From positions 1 to 46,312 of the forward strand of contig JAIMJQ010000011.1 in NCBI GenBank assembly GCA_020693165.1: 46,312 nt of DNA, given 5' to 3'. The notes under the pieces were generated by a model. The model worked only from the letters and a program-made list of their open reading frames with translations, was not told the DNA's origin and ran no database searches. The translations under genes and the position numbers were made by a program. This DNA comes from Xanthomonas sp. Its GTDB lineage: Bacteria > Pseudomonadota > Gammaproteobacteria > Xanthomonadales > SZUA-5. Positions 45,841 through 46,312 of this stretch are shown in pieces (within the stretch, counting starts at the first letter, position 1; the number at the start of each line of letters is the position of its first letter).

Positions 45841-46312
45841 TCAGCCGAGATGGTAACGCTGCATCAGGACCTCCCGCTGTCGCGGGTCGAAGTTGATACG
45901 CTCGACGTCGGCGCCAACCAGTCGCAGCAGGCGCTGGTCCATCACGCGGAACCACAGTCGCGGCACATAGGCCAGCAGGAACATGCCGAAGTAGCCGCTC
46001 GGCAGTTGCGGCAATCCCTCGAAGGTCCGCAGCGACTGGTAGCGGCGGGTCGCGTGCGCGTGGTGATCCGAGTGCCGCTGCAGATGGAACAGCGCCCAGT
46101 TGGAGACGATGTGGTTGCTGTTCCACGAGTGATGCGGTTTGCAGGGTTCGAAGCGTCCGTCGGCCAGGCGCTTGCGCGCGATGCCGTAGTGTTCGATGTA
46201 ATTCGCGCTGGTGAGCTGGAAATTGGCCCAGAACGAGGCCAGCAACAGGAACAGCAAAACGCCGAACCCGAGCCAGTAAACCAGGCCCGCCCACAGCGCC
46301 AGGGTGATCAGG
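45841..46312 (-). CDS. Alkane 1-monooxygenase-like / fatty acid desaturase superfamily protein (partial)
   Basis: The 3' part of a gene whose start lies beyond the right edge; the frame is open to the window end. It has two His clusters of the membrane di-iron hydroxylase/desaturase type: NYIEHYG and LQRHSDHHAHATRRYQ. It also shows hydrophobic segments at its start (the last about 30 codons in the window) and an IERINFDPRQREV-like C-terminus. The pattern NYIEHYGI...RHSDHHAHATRRYQ is close to AlkB of the alkane monooxygenases. The substrate could be alkanes or xylene-type molecules. Confidence 0.87.
   Translation of the reverse strand, partial: LITLALWAGLVYWLGFGVLLFLLLASFWANFQLTSANYIEHYGIARKRLADGRFEPCKPHHSWNSNHIVSNWALFHLQRHSDHHAHATRRYQSLRTFEGLPQLPSGYFGMFLLAYVPRLWFRVMDQRLLRLVGADVERINFDPRQREVLMQRYHLG

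Overview
The window is high-GC chromosomal DNA from a gammaproteobacterium, most likely of the Lysobacterales (Xanthomonadales). Three things suggest this: the run mutY-yggX / ftsY / rsmD-coaD / YfhL-type ferredoxin-ggt, the DUF1501/DUF1800 pair whose DUF1800 member carries a 'FVDGFE'-like segment after its signal peptide, and the general codon usage. This placement is inferred from gene content and was not checked against a database.

Layout. 1-3.4 kb: tail of an unidentified gene, then a leftward exported DUF1800-DUF1501 pair. 3.6-6.3 kb: leftward glgC-glgA (ADP-glucose and glycogen synthesis). 6.6-9.3 kb: two alpha/beta hydrolases with Asp nucleophiles, a DUF3597 protein and a TfoX-N protein, all leftward. 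9.6-10.1 kb: a rightward exported YSC84/SYLF protein. 10.6-20.6 kb: an integrated mobile element in tRNA-Phe. 20.8-29.4 kb: housekeeping genes (DUF6491, yggX, mutY, ftsY, rsmD, coaD, ferredoxin, ggt, MBL-fold hydrolase, DUF4920). 29.5-33.8 kb: DUF6164-like protein, Hsp15 and HtpG leftward, then a frameshifted membrane protein gene. 33.9-42 kb: a leftward operon DUF3141 - phosphotransacylase - acetate kinase - fabI, and a diverging 3-hydroxybutyrate dehydrogenase - 3-oxoacid CoA-transferase A/B set, together an acyl-phosphate / acyl-CoA / hydroxybutyrate module. 42.1-46.3 kb: a BASS transporter, a voltage-gated-type K+ channel, a STAS protein with a REC-PP2C phosphatase, and a truncated alkane-monooxygenase-like gene.

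The most interesting feature is the 10-kb element bounded by 50-bp direct repeats (10614-10663 and 20544-20593). The right copy lies inside an intact tRNA-Phe(GAA) gene. The element encodes a tyrosine integrase, an AlpA-type regulator, a DUF927 helicase-like replication protein, a cluster of 8-bp iterons around an AT-rich spot (a probable replication origin), an HK97-type major capsid protein, and a P27-type terminase small subunit. It has no portal, protease, large terminase, tail or lysis genes. This is the gene content of a phage satellite (PICI-like) that brings its own shell protein and DNA-recognition subunit and would need a helper phage for the rest. Next to the tRNA it carries a visibly AT-richer, oppositely oriented two-gene cargo: a 62-aa basic protein and a 317-aa membrane protein. 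Their function is unknown and they could be a defence or interference module.
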